Shown here: in pieces, positions 41,463 through 49,917 of the stretch
Layout: each line of letters begins with the position of its first letter
Numbering within the stretch: position 1 is the first letter of the stretch
Assembly (NCBI RefSeq): GCF_029167235.1
Contig: NZ_JARFTR010000302.1
Location: forward strand, 1-50,331
Source: Kamptonema sp. UHCC 0994
GTDB taxonomy: Bacteria > Cyanobacteriota > Cyanobacteriia > Cyanobacteriales > Microcoleaceae
Length of the DNA: 50,331 nucleotides
Reading direction: 5' to 3'
Notes under the pieces: model-generated
The model's input: only the letters and a program-made list of their open reading frames with translations
The model's database searches: none
Told to the model about the DNA's origin: nothing
Made by a program: the position numbers and the translations under genes

Positions 41463-42560
41463 ATGGCTGAATCTTATTTGCTGGATAAGTTGAAGTCCGT
41501 TGAGCAAACTTTTAATGAGTTGACTCGACGGATGGCCGATCCTGATGTGGCGAAGGAACCGAATGAGTTTCAACGAGTGGCTAAGGCTCGATCTTCTTTG
41601 GAGGAAGTGGTTAATACTTTTGAGCTTTGGAAGGAGACTCAGGATAATTTAGCTGGTGCGCGTCAGATTTTAAAGGAGTCGGCGAGCGATCCTGAGATGC
41701 AGGAGATGGCATCTTTAGAAGTGAGTGAACTTGAGGATAAGTCAGATTATTTGGAAAGCCGTTTGAAGGTTTTGTTGCTGCCGCGAGATCCGAATGATGA
41801 TAAGAATATTATGCTAGAAATTCGGGCGGGTACTGGCGGTGATGAGGCGAGTATTTGGGCGGCTGATTTGGTTCGGATGTACTCTCGCTATGCTCAAAGT
41901 CAGAATTGGCAAGTGAAGATGCTGAGTGAGTCAGTGGGGGAGAGTAGGGGTTTTAAAGAGGCGATTCTGGAAATTCAAGGTGACAGTGTTTATAGTAAGT
42001 TGAAGTTTGAGGCAGGAGTGCATCGGGTGCAGCGGGTGCCGGTGACGGAGGCGGGTGGCCGGGTGCATACTTCGACGGCGACGGTGGCGGTGATGCCGGA
42101 GGTGGATGATGTGGAGATTCACATCGATCCGAAGGATATTGAGATGAGTACGGCTCGATCTGGTGGGGCTGGCGGTCAAAATGTGAATAAGGTGGAGACT
42201 GCGGCTGATTTGTTCCACAAGCCGACGGGGATTCGGATTTTTTGTACTGAGGAGCGGAGTCAGTTGCAGAATAAGGAGCGGGCGATGCAGATTCTGCGGG
42301 CTAAGCTTTATGAGATGAAGTTGCGAGAGCAGCAGGATGAGGTGACTTCGAGGCGGCGATCGCAGGTTGGTACTGGTTCGCGATCGGAGAAGATTAGGAC
42401 TTATAACTATAAGGATAATCGAGCTACAGATCACCGTTTGGGTGAGAATTTCTCTCTAACTACGATCTTAGAGGGGGATATTGATGATGTGATTCAGGCT
42501 TGTATTTCTCTGGATCAGCAAGAACGTTTAGCGGAATTAGCTGCTTCGACTTCTAACTAA
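41463..42560 (+). CDS. prfA: Peptide chain release factor 1
   Basis: Reads UAA and UAG in the ribosomal A site and releases the nascent chain (365 aa). The stop-codon-reading PVT of RVQRVPVTE (the PxT motif of RF1) and the catalytic GGQ in [11 protein letters not shown] are both present. I chose ATG 41463 ([17 protein letters not shown]), preceded by AGGAC repeats; the frame extends 12 codons upstream through AAAGGAC repeat sequence. It is the last gene of the plus-strand cluster. Confidence 0.96.
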   Translation: MAESYLLDKLKSVEQTFNELTRRMADPDVAKEPNEFQRVAKARSSLEEVVNTFELWKETQDNLAGARQILKESASDPEMQEMASLEVSELEDKSDYLESRLKVLLLPRDPNDDKNIMLEIRAGTGGDEASIWAADLVRMYSRYAQSQNWQVKMLSESVGESRGFKEAILEIQGDSVYSKLKFEAGVHRVQRVPVTEAGGRVHTSTATVAVMPEVDDVEIHIDPKDIEMSTARSGGAGGQNVNKVETAADLFHKPTGIRIFCTEERSQLQNKERAMQILRAKLYEMKLREQQDEVTSRRRSQVGTGSRSEKIRTYNYKDNRATDHRLGENFSLTTILEGDIDDVIQACISLDQQERLAELAASTSN

Positions 42561-42566
42561 TAGATT

Positions 42567-42615
42567 GATAGGGAACTAGGGATATTTTTGACTAAGCTTT
42601 TGTTCCCTATCTTTC
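42567..42615 (+). terminator. Terminator-like hairpin after prfA
   Basis: Perfect 10-base arms GATAGGGAAC (42567-42576) and GTTCCCTATC (42602-42611) with a 25-base loop, followed by TTTC. It lies 6 bases after prfA and marks the end of the cluster. Confidence 0.65.
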
Positions 42616-42637
42616 TTGTCTTTTCCTTCTTACTTCA

Positions 42638-42758
42638 CAGGACTTACGTACTGTAACATCAACCTAGATTTGAGATTGCTTCCCTACGGTCGCAATGACA
42701 GAATATTGCTTCCCTACGGTCGCAATGACAGAATTATGTTGTCCGTGCGTAAGTCCTA
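42638..42758. repeat. MITE-like element with internal 30-bp duplication
   Basis: Ends CAGGACTTACGTA (42638-42650) and TGCGTAAGTCCTA (42746-42758) are inverted, matching the termini of the element at 23551-23642. Inside, a 30-base unit is perfectly duplicated in tandem (42675-42704 and 42705-42734). Confidence 0.8.
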
Positions 42759-42797
42759 CATTGATTCTATTCCCTTCTTCCCTTCTTCCCCTAGCTC

Positions 42798-44219
42798 CTA
42801 GTCCTTAGCTATAAATTCCTGTTGCAAGCGATAGATAATAGAATTCCGTTCAACTTGGTTAAGAATATCTTGAATAACTCTATCTTGCCCCAAAGGCCCC
42901 CAAGTACAACCCTTTTCCAGATAAACCTGAGAAGCGCGACCTACAGCATAACTTCCGTAAGCAGCTAAACTAGCTTGAGTAACAGCAACTCCCGCAAACG
43001 TAGAAAAATCGGCGACAATTCCCGCTGTACTTTTCCCCAAACCTAAAATTAAACCACTGCCCAATTCACCAAAAAGTACACCACCCGCACTAAAAATAAT
43101 TGTCTTCCAAAGTTTGCCAGCTTCGTAACCAGTCATCGGTAAACCATAAAGTCTAGCTAAAGACCGAATTAGAGCTAAGTCCGCCATAGGCGCTGCTAGT
43201 ATATCTAAAAAAGCAATAGGATTTAAGCCAATAGCTAAACCCTTATATTTTGCGAATTGCCAAATCAAATTTTCCGCCTCTGATTGCCGTAACTTAATAG
43301 TTTTATGGGCAATATTTACCTCGGATTCTCTGGCTTGAATTAGCGCATTGAGAGCAAGGATAGATCGTCCTTCCCTGTTGATAATTGTAATCAATTTTTG
43401 CTTAAGTTCATCTACTTGAGATGGCGGCGACTCCCATTCATAAGTAACGCGATCGTCAGGCCATTCAACTCGTACTTGAACTGGTGCTGGTTCAGCGGCC
43501 GCCATCACAATTTCTAGGGATTTAGGATTGAGAAATTCTCCCTTTTGTTCTCCTTCTTTGTCATTCCCTAATGCTTGTAAATTTTGGTAAATAGCTTGCC
43601 GATCTACCTCTGGATAGAGGTCAATTTTGTTAAAAATTAAAATCAATAGTTTCTGAGATTTTTGTAGTTCTCGGATAGCGTCATATTCAGTTCTAGTAAT
43701 ATCACCCGCCACCACAAACAAAATAAAATCAGCTTGGCGAGTCACTTGTTTCGCCATTTCACCTCGCACTTCACCGCCAATTTCATCAAGTCCGGGAGTA
43801 TCAATTAATTCAACTTGTATATCTCCCTTGAGAAGGTTTTGAGGAAGCGTCCATCTCACGGATCTTGGCCACTGGGTGACACCATTGAGAGGGCCAGTTT
43901 GCAAAATTTTCTGACCTAAAAGAGCATTTAAAACTGCCGATTTACCGCGACTGACAAGGCCAAAAGTAGCAATGCGAATTACATTCTGGTCAAGCTTTTC
44001 TAAGGTTGAAGTTAAGACATCTAATTGAGTTTGTAATTCTGCTTGTAATTCTGTATTCGCAGTCTGTTGTCTGCGCTCAAGAGGAGAATACCGCGCTAAT
44101 GCTTGTCTTAAACTAGCACGAGCGAGGGATAAGTGCAGTTCGCCTTGTTGATTTGGCCGCGCTGAGGGTGTTTCAGGCGTAAGAACCTTATGAGGTTGAG
44201 AAGGGGGAGAATGAGTCAA
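42798..44219 (-). CDS. DUF697-type GTPase, membrane-associated
   Basis: A 473-aa GTP-binding protein of the Era/dynamin-like branch with a C-terminal DUF697 region. G1 GLVSRGKS (87-94), G2-like T in NGVTQW, G3 DTPG (140-143), G4 NKID (197-200), so GTP hydrolysis is likely. The C-terminal half has glycine-rich hydrophobic helices (about 365-430), suggesting membrane contact. The first 30 residues look disordered. It is paralogous to the next gene on the same strand. Function is unknown; relatives in bacteria include YcjX/YcjF-like proteins. Confidence 0.82.
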   Translation of the reverse strand: MTHSPPSQPHKVLTPETPSARPNQQGELHLSLARASLRQALARYSPLERRQQTANTELQAELQTQLDVLTSTLEKLDQNVIRIATFGLVSRGKSAVLNALLGQKILQTGPLNGVTQWPRSVRWTLPQNLLKGDIQVELIDTPGLDEIGGEVRGEMAKQVTRQADFILFVVAGDITRTEYDAIRELQKSQKLLILIFNKIDLYPEVDRQAIYQNLQALGNDKEGEQKGEFLNPKSLEIVMAAAEPAPVQVRVEWPDDRVTYEWESPPSQVDELKQKLITIINREGRSILALNALIQARESEVNIAHKTIKLRQSEAENLIWQFAKYKGLAIGLNPIAFLDILAAPMADLALIRSLARLYGLPMTGYEAGKLWKTIIFSAGGVLFGELGSGLILGLGKSTAGIVADFSTFAGVAVTQASLAAYGSYAVGRASQVYLEKGCTWGPLGQDRVIQDILNQVERNSIIYRLQQEFIAKD

Positions 44220-44289
44220 GGTTTAATCAGGGGGAGAAACTATTGTTAGTTTAGCGAATCTTCGTGATTTTGGTGTAGCTAGTTACTAA

Positions 44290-44496
44290 TTAAAAATTAA
44301 GACAACACCAGAGCCAAAAATCGTAGACCAAACTCAACAATCTAAGAAACAGCCAACTCTAGCAGATGTTGAATTCGTCAATCCAAACACTCTCATCTCA
44401 AGACAAATGCAAAGCGAGATGACAGCAGTAAGATTAAGAAACTTGTTTAAAGAAATTGCCAAGCTAAAAATAATGATAAAAAACACTAAAAATTGA
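44290..44496 (+). pseudogene. Possible gene remnant in a 443-bp gap
   Basis: A stop-free frame of 68 codons with protein-like composition (SKKQPTLADVEFVNPNTLIS, then AVRLRNLFKEIAKLK) and no start codon near its beginning. A second protein-like stretch in another frame follows (44512-44637, with DAVFTLNELILSRS). I do not recognise the family. It may be chance; the rest of the gap (44220-44662) holds only a terminator. Confidence 0.3.
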
Positions 44497-44592
44497 TAGG
44501 TTGGAAATAACATAAATCCAGAAAGAGATGCCGTATTTACCCTGAATGAGCTAATTTTAAGCCGATCCTACCAAAAAATTCTGGCACTTGCA

Positions 44593-44625
44593 AAAAAAAT
44601 TGGGGTAGGCTTTTCAGCTTACCCC
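44593..44625 (-). terminator. Terminator of the second DUF697 gene
   Basis: On the minus strand GGGGTAAGC (44625-44617) pairs with GCCTACCCC (44610-44602), with one mismatch, around a 6-base loop and is followed by AATTTTTTTT. It lies about 38 bases after the stop at 44663. Confidence 0.85.
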
Positions 44626-44662
44626 ACAATCAAACAATAATTGGTTCAGAAAGTCAAGGAAT

Positions 44663-46114
44663 TTAAGAAACTTCAGCCGCAATTGCGTTTTCAGGCTTAG
44701 GCGATTCTGGCACAATTCGCTGCATAACTTGCTTAATGAAGGTTTGCAAAACGGTGACTTGCTGATTTTGTTGAAATACGGTTTGTAGAGTTTTTGTCAG
44801 ATTCAGTTTCAGATTATTAACATCTGTTGTGTCTGTACTTATATCTTGAGTTTGGAAATACTCAATTAAGCTTAAACCTGCTATTCGGGTAAAATAAGCA
44901 GCACTCACACCTTGGACAACTCCACCTGCAACAAAGGTGATTGTATTGCTTTTGAGAAGAGTAGTAATAGTCTGGGTTGAAAGTTCTACCAATCCCAATT
45001 TTAGCATCTGATTTGCTAAAGTGCCTGCTACTGTTTTAGCTTGATCTACGGAGAATTTTTGCTGATAAATTGCTCCGATATCGATTACCATTTGGGTGCT
45101 GATGGCGGCGGTTGCTAATAAGTCTAAGGCGGCTATGGGGTTGGCAAAAGCGGCGGCGGCGGCAATATATTGATATTGTTCAATTATGGGTAAAGCGCGA
45201 TCGCGTCTCACTCCATTTAATGCCGTTTTTACCTGAGATTTTAGATTATCTACAGCTCTAATAGTATTAGCCCAGACTAACTTTTGACTTTCTTGAGTTA
45301 AGATTTGACTTAATCTGTCAGTCAAAGGTTGAATTTGTGAGGTTTGTGGCTCGTTCCATTCTTTAATTGTGCCGTCTGGTTGGTGTTGTCGGACTTTAAT
45401 TGGACTTGGGGAAGATGCGATCGCAACGATATCTTCTGCTGCTAATATTCCCGCCATTCTTTGCCGTAATTGCTGCAACACCTGTGCTTTTTGTTCTGGC
45501 AAATATTGGTCAAGTTTATTCCAAACTAGGACTAAGCGCTGACCTGCGGCAATGAGCTGCGATAATATTTGAAATTCTGGATCGGTGATATCGCCAGCGG
45601 TGACAAATAAGACTAAATCGGAGGAGATTTTCGCCTCATCTTTACTGATAAATAATGGTGCTGCTTCCCAAAAACTTAACTGTTGGGAGTCTTGCTCTTT
45701 CCAGTTAGATTGTAACTCTTGAATTAACACAGTTTTGCCGACAGCTTTACCACCAGCAACGCAGAGGTGTAAATCTTGCCGATCTAATTCTGCTGTCAAC
45801 TGGCTGAGTTGTTGTTTTAAACTGGAATTAGCATCACAATTTGGTGCTTCTGCTGCTAGTAAATTAATCGCAGTTTTAGCGATCGCGATCGCCTTCAGCG
45901 CCATTTCCCGATCCACAGGTGCAGATGCAGGTGTAAAGTCAATAGAGGGCGATCGCCCTTGCCACCACCACCACCCCGCACCAGCTACAGCCACGCCCAA
46001 CAGCGCCACTTCACCGAGTTCTGCAACAGAGTGCTGAAGGCTATCTAACAGCCAAAGCGCTAACGATAAGCCAATCCCGCCAACTAAAATCGGTCGCCGC
46101 AAGTTAAGTGTCAT
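44663..46114 (-). CDS. DUF697-type protein with degenerate GTPase site
   Basis: Paralogue of the preceding gene (483 aa). Two N-terminal hydrophobic segments (about 8-24 and 35-50, the latter ending in WWWW) probably anchor it in the membrane. The P-loop is GGKAVGKT (121-128) and G4 is NKLD (199-202), but the DTPG of G3 is missing: the corresponding place reads WEAAPLF. GTP may bind but hydrolysis is doubtful. The C-terminal half again has hydrophobic, Ala/Gly-rich helices. AAGGAAGGG lies 5 bases upstream of the ATG. It could form a pair with the intact paralogue. Confidence 0.8.
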   Translation of the reverse strand: MTLNLRRPILVGGIGLSLALWLLDSLQHSVAELGEVALLGVAVAGAGWWWWQGRSPSIDFTPASAPVDREMALKAIAIAKTAINLLAAEAPNCDANSSLKQQLSQLTAELDRQDLHLCVAGGKAVGKTVLIQELQSNWKEQDSQQLSFWEAAPLFISKDEAKISSDLVLFVTAGDITDPEFQILSQLIAAGQRLVLVWNKLDQYLPEQKAQVLQQLRQRMAGILAAEDIVAIASSPSPIKVRQHQPDGTIKEWNEPQTSQIQPLTDRLSQILTQESQKLVWANTIRAVDNLKSQVKTALNGVRRDRALPIIEQYQYIAAAAAFANPIAALDLLATAAISTQMVIDIGAIYQQKFSVDQAKTVAGTLANQMLKLGLVELSTQTITTLLKSNTITFVAGGVVQGVSAAYFTRIAGLSLIEYFQTQDISTDTTDVNNLKLNLTKTLQTVFQQNQQVTVLQTFIKQVMQRIVPESPKPENAIAAEVS

Positions 46115-46261
46115 TTGTCCCTTCCTTTAGGTAGTTAAGGCCCAGCTTCAACAACCCAAAGCTTGGCATCCATCCCTCTCTCTATGCTAATCTCTGGTAA
46201 GACAAACGATCGCAAAAAACTTCTCAATTCCCAGACCAAAATTTTTCCAAATCTATAACAC

Positions 46262-47674
46262 TCAAAGGGGCAAGCAAATAGTAAAAATTGCCCCCTTACC
46301 AATTCTACTTTCAGCCGTAATGCTACCGCCGTGTGCTTCTACAATCCGCTTAGCGATCGCTAACCCCAAACCCGTACCGCTACCCGAACGCGAGGGATCT
46401 GTAGTATAGAATTGCTCAAAAATGCGCGGTAAATCGCTAGAACTAATCCCAGGCCCCCGATCCTCAACTTTAATAACAGCTTGTTTTCCTTCCTTACATC
46501 CAGAAATCAACACCTGAGAATCCGCTGGGGAATGCTTAATCGCATTGTCGAGTACGTTCAAAATTGCCTGCAACAGCCGTTCTGGATCGCCAAACAACAT
46601 AATATCAGCCACATCCACGATCGCAGACACACCTCGCGCTTCCATCCGGGGTTTGACAGCACCAACAGCGCGGTTAATTAAATTGCTGAGTACCAAACTT
46701 TGCTGTTCTAATTGAGTGACACCCGCCTCCAACCGTCCCAAATCCAGCAAATCGCGAACCAGACGAGACAGGCGTTTAGTTTCATCCTCTACAGTTTGAA
46801 AGAAGCGATCGCGCAATTCCGGCTCATAAGCAGCACCACTTCTCAGCGCCTCCACCGTCACCAACACATTACTAATAGGAGTGCGGAGCTCGTGAGAAAC
46901 ATTTGCCAGAAAAGCTCTACGTTCCTGATCCAGCGAAGCCAGCCTTTCGCTCATCCGATTAAGTTCCGAGGCCAACTGATCCAACTCATTGCTTTGACGA
47001 ATCACCAGCTTATCACCAAAATGACCGCTTCCCAGGCGGATCGCAAAATTCCGCATTGTTTCGACAGGTTTAGAAAGACTTCGCGCAAAGCGATCGCTAA
47101 TTACCGCACACAGCAACAGCGTCAGCATCAAACTCCCCCAAACCGTCCAAATCACCTTCGCAAACTGGCGCTGAAACTGTTTCAAAGTAATCGACATCCG
47201 CAGCACACCTAGCATCTCACCATTCCGATCGATCGGTCGAGCAATGTAGAGTCGATCCTCCCCGGACAAAACCCCTTTTGCGATCCCTCGCGCCGAGCGA
47301 TTTTGGAACGCCTCCTTCATCCCAGCCACCTCGTACCAGTTCGTAATCAGTTTATCTAACTGAGGATCGGAAGTAGCCAGCAAGCGACCTTTAGGGTCAA
47401 AAACCCGCAGCGTAACGGTTTCTGGTGCTCCGTAGCGTTCCACCACCAGTTTTACTCGCTCAATTTTGCCTTCCTCCAAAGCATCCGCCACACTCTCGCT
47501 CAAAGCCGCAGTCCAATTTTCTAAATCTGTCTGTCGCGCCTGCATGAAATAATCATAAAACGACCACAGAATGTACCCCGCCATCAGCGAAGTTCCCAGC
47601 GTTGTTAGCAGCAGATAGGTAGCTAACAGCTTGGAATGAATAGAATTTAATTTAATTTTGGGCAACCATTTCAT
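46262..47674 (-). CDS. Membrane sensor histidine kinase
   Basis: A 470-aa kinase. Transmembrane helices at about 17-38 and 174-194 enclose a sensor domain of about 135 residues with a PAS-like end (VFDPKGRLLATSD). HAMP follows (about 195-248). Phosphoacceptor H261 in NVSHELRTPISN; N box NVLDNAIKHSP, G1 DRGPGIS, G2 GTGLGLAIAKR. It lies 212 bases downstream of the response regulator on the same strand, with a repeat element in between, so the two were probably one operon. The signal is unknown. Confidence 0.92.
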   Translation of the reverse strand: MKWLPKIKLNSIHSKLLATYLLLTTLGTSLMAGYILWSFYDYFMQARQTDLENWTAALSESVADALEEGKIERVKLVVERYGAPETVTLRVFDPKGRLLATSDPQLDKLITNWYEVAGMKEAFQNRSARGIAKGVLSGEDRLYIARPIDRNGEMLGVLRMSITLKQFQRQFAKVIWTVWGSLMLTLLLCAVISDRFARSLSKPVETMRNFAIRLGSGHFGDKLVIRQSNELDQLASELNRMSERLASLDQERRAFLANVSHELRTPISNVLVTVEALRSGAAYEPELRDRFFQTVEDETKRLSRLVRDLLDLGRLEAGVTQLEQQSLVLSNLINRAVGAVKPRMEARGVSAIVDVADIMLFGDPERLLQAILNVLDNAIKHSPADSQVLISGCKEGKQAVIKVEDRGPGISSSDLPRIFEQFYTTDPSRSGSGTGLGLAIAKRIVEAHGGSITAESRIGKGAIFTICLPL

Positions 47675-47727
47675 TTCTTAATAGATTTTAGATTTATGAA
47701 AAAACCTATAGCATTTCTCAATTATAT

Positions 47728-47856
47728 GAGGTACAAAAGCACCCCCCTAGCCCCCCTTGTTAAGGGGGGGAACCGGAAAAGCCCTCTTTCTAAGGGGGTT
47801 GGGGAACCGAAAAAGCCCCCTTTCTAAGGGGGTTGGGGGTAGAGTTATTGTACCTC
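47728..47856. repeat. Repeat element with GAGGTACAA ends
   Basis: GAGGTACAA (47728-47736) is inverted at 47848-47856 (TTGTACCTC). Inside are three related G/C palindromes of the type CCCCCTTTCTAAGGGGG. The element lies between the response regulator and its kinase, 31 bases from the regulator's stop codon. Confidence 0.8.
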
Positions 47857-47886
47857 AGCAGACAGAGAAAAGCTGTAAAATTTTAT

Positions 47887-48273
47887 TTATTTACTCTCTA
47901 AAGACTGCTCCGTAGAACGGCGGCGTAACACTGCTTTGATCCGCGCTAAAAGTTCGCGAGTATTGAACGGTTTTGTTACATAGTCATCTGCTCCCGCCTC
48001 TAAACCCCAAACCTTATCAATATCTTGGTCTTTAGCAGTCAGCATCACAATTGGCACATTTGAAAATGCCCGAATCCGCCAGCAGACTTCCATACCGCTC
48101 ACTTCTGGCAGCATTAAATCTAGTAAAATCACATCTGGTACTTGTTTGTGGAATTGTTTGATCGCGCTCAAGCCATCTACTGCTGTCATCACTTCATAAC
48201 CTTCTTTTTGCAGCGTGTAGGTAAGGCTATCGCGCAGGGCTGGTTCGTCATCTACTAATAAGATTTGAGGCAT
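47887..48273 (-). CDS. Response regulator, receiver domain only
   Basis: A 128-aa protein that contains a full receiver: DD (8-9), phosphoacceptor D52 in LLDLMLPE, T in MLTAKD and K in VTKPFN. The sequence is of OmpR/PhoB type and ends right after the linker (LRRRSTEQSLESK), where a winged-helix domain would normally begin. No remnant of one is readable in the 212 bases downstream, which hold a repeat element. It may be a natural stand-alone receiver, or a regulator truncated by the element's insertion. Confidence 0.88.
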   Translation of the reverse strand: MPQILLVDDEPALRDSLTYTLQKEGYEVMTAVDGLSAIKQFHKQVPDVILLDLMLPEVSGMEVCWRIRAFSNVPIVMLTAKDQDIDKVWGLEAGADDYVTKPFNTRELLARIKAVLRRRSTEQSLESK

Positions 48274-48579
48274 TGTTTCTTACCGCTAACTCTTATTTTG
48301 AGACTGCCACAGTCTCGCTTTTGAAGTATCCCCCTTTAGGAATAAAGCTCAAGAATAAGCTGTTTTGTATATAAATCAAATCAAGGGACGGGCAGGGTGC
48401 AGCGTCCCACAATAATTTCACAAAAATTGACTGTCAAATTGTATGCAGAACAACTTGTAATCTAATAATTCTCTAATAACTCCTGTGGAGCAGGCATCTT
48501 GCCTGCCTTTTACGATGAGGCAGGGGTCGCTATTTTATGCCAAAATAAATCCTAATCTCCACTGCATCGTCAGAAAACT
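48274..48579. other. Intergenic region with small hairpins
   Basis: Two hairpins are seen: GGGACG/CGTCCC (48385-48390, 48403-48408) and GCAGGCA/TGCCTGC (48490-48496, 48500-48506). The latter is like dispersed GCAGGCATCTTGCCTGC repeats. No gene is visible. Confidence 0.55.
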
Positions 48580-49905
48580 ATGCTTGGTCAAAAGCTGCGC
48601 GATCGCTATCATATCATCGAACTACTGGGAAGTGGTGGATTTGGCGACACCTACCTTTGGGGCAGTTAAGGAAATTAGCACAATGGTTGTGAATGCCCAA
48701 GGGCAAACAACCGTATCAATTGTAATCGGGACTGCTGGTTATATGCCTAGCGAACAAGCGAAGGGGAAACCTCAACTTGCTAGCGATGTTTATGCAGTGG
48801 GAATGATTGGGATTCAAGCGTTAACGGGTGAACATCCTTTTAATTTACCAGAAGATCGGCAGACGGGGGAAGTAGTTTGGCGAAATCAGGCGAAAGTTAG
48901 TAATAATTTAGCGAATGTTTTAGATCAAATGGTGTGCGATCGTTTTAGTCAGCGTTATCAAAATGCAAATGAAGCATTGCAAGCAATTTTATCTTTGTCA
49001 CCGCCGCCACCGCCACCACCACCACCACCAACTAATACGACAAGGCGAGGTTTTTTACAATTAGCGGTTTTTGCTGGAGTTGGGTTTGTGGCTTCGGTAG
49101 TGGGTGGATTAGTGAGTCAAAATTTGGGTAATAAATAGCCTCAACCTTCTTCAAGTCCTTCACTCCCACCAGATGATAATTCGCCATCTCCATCACCTTC
49201 ACTAGAAGAAGAATTACCACCACCAGAAAATCCATCGTCTCCATCACCTTCAAGTTCCCTAAAAACCTTTAATTTTGAAATAGTAACACTTAATTCAACG
49301 GGGCAAATTGCCAATCGCCGCCAAAGTCAAGCAGAATATTTTACAGATAATCTCGGCAATGGTATCAGCATAGATACGATGTCAATTCCAGGGGGTAGTT
49401 TCGTGATGGGTTCCCCCGATACAGAAGCAGGGCGAGATAACGATGAAGGGCCGCAGCATAATGTTACTGTCGCCCCTTTTTTTATGGGTAAATATGAGGT
49501 AACTCAAGAACAATATGAAGCCGTGATGGGAAACAACCCTTCTAATTTCAAAGGCGCGAAACGTCCTGTAGAACAAGTAAGCTGGGATGATGCTGTGGCA
49601 TTCTGCCAAAAACTGAGTCAAAAAACAGGCAAGAATTATCGCTTACCTTCAGAAGCGGAATGGGAATATGCTTGTCGCGCTGGCACTAAAACACCTTTCT
49701 ATTTTGGCGAAACAATTACCCCGGATTTAGTTAATTATGAGCGATAAATGGCACGATAACTACAATGGCGCACCAACTGACTGAAGTTCCTGGGAAACAG
49801 TTACATCTGAATACCGAGTGGAGCGTGGTAGCTCTTGGCTCTACGTTGCAGTCTGTTAGAGTCGATAGAGGCATTGCTACCTCTATCTCTGTCGGGTAAG
49901 GTTCA
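48580..49905 (+). pseudogene. Decayed Ser/Thr kinase fused to formylglycine-generating-enzyme domain
   Basis: The start ATG 48580 opens a kinase (MLGQKLRDRYHIIELLGSGG, then FGDTYL), but the frame stops at 48667. It resumes in another frame directly at FGAVKEIST, the activation-loop DFG region, so about 120 codons including the catalytic HRD are deleted. The kinase then runs to a proline run and a transmembrane helix (RRGFLQLAVFAGVGFVAS). After a TAG at 49136-49138 the same frame continues through a Pro/Ser linker into an FGE-sulfatase domain (MSIPGGSFVMGSPDTEAG, PVEQVSWDDAVAFC, RLPSEAEWEYACRAGT). This breaks at 49746, and fragments of its C-terminus (WHDNYNGAPTD, then VERGSSW) appear in other frames. 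Such kinase-FGE fusions are known in cyanobacteria. At least three lesions make it non-functional. Confidence 0.85.
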
Positions 49906-49917
49906 AGCGTCGCCGCT

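Noticed and set aside
41931-42434. 167-codon open frame on the minus strand inside prfA.
   Set aside because: Shadow of prfA: composition is dominated by His, Arg, Leu and Ser, there is no recognisable motif, and prfA on the other strand is certain.
46712-47212. 166-codon open frame on the plus strand within the histidine kinase.
   Set aside because: It is antisense to conserved kinase motifs (H box, HAMP), and the translation is Gln/Arg/His rich without family signature.
48485-48640. Start of the 217-codon frame before the kinase remnant.
   Set aside because: Its first 60 codons are out of frame with the kinase start at 48580 and contain a dispersed hairpin; the openness is a result of the deletion.
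49786-49917. Structured-looking sequence after the FGE fragment, considered as an RNA gene.
   Set aside because: Part of it (VERGSSWLYV in one frame) is readable as decayed FGE C-terminus, and no tRNA or other RNA signature is present.
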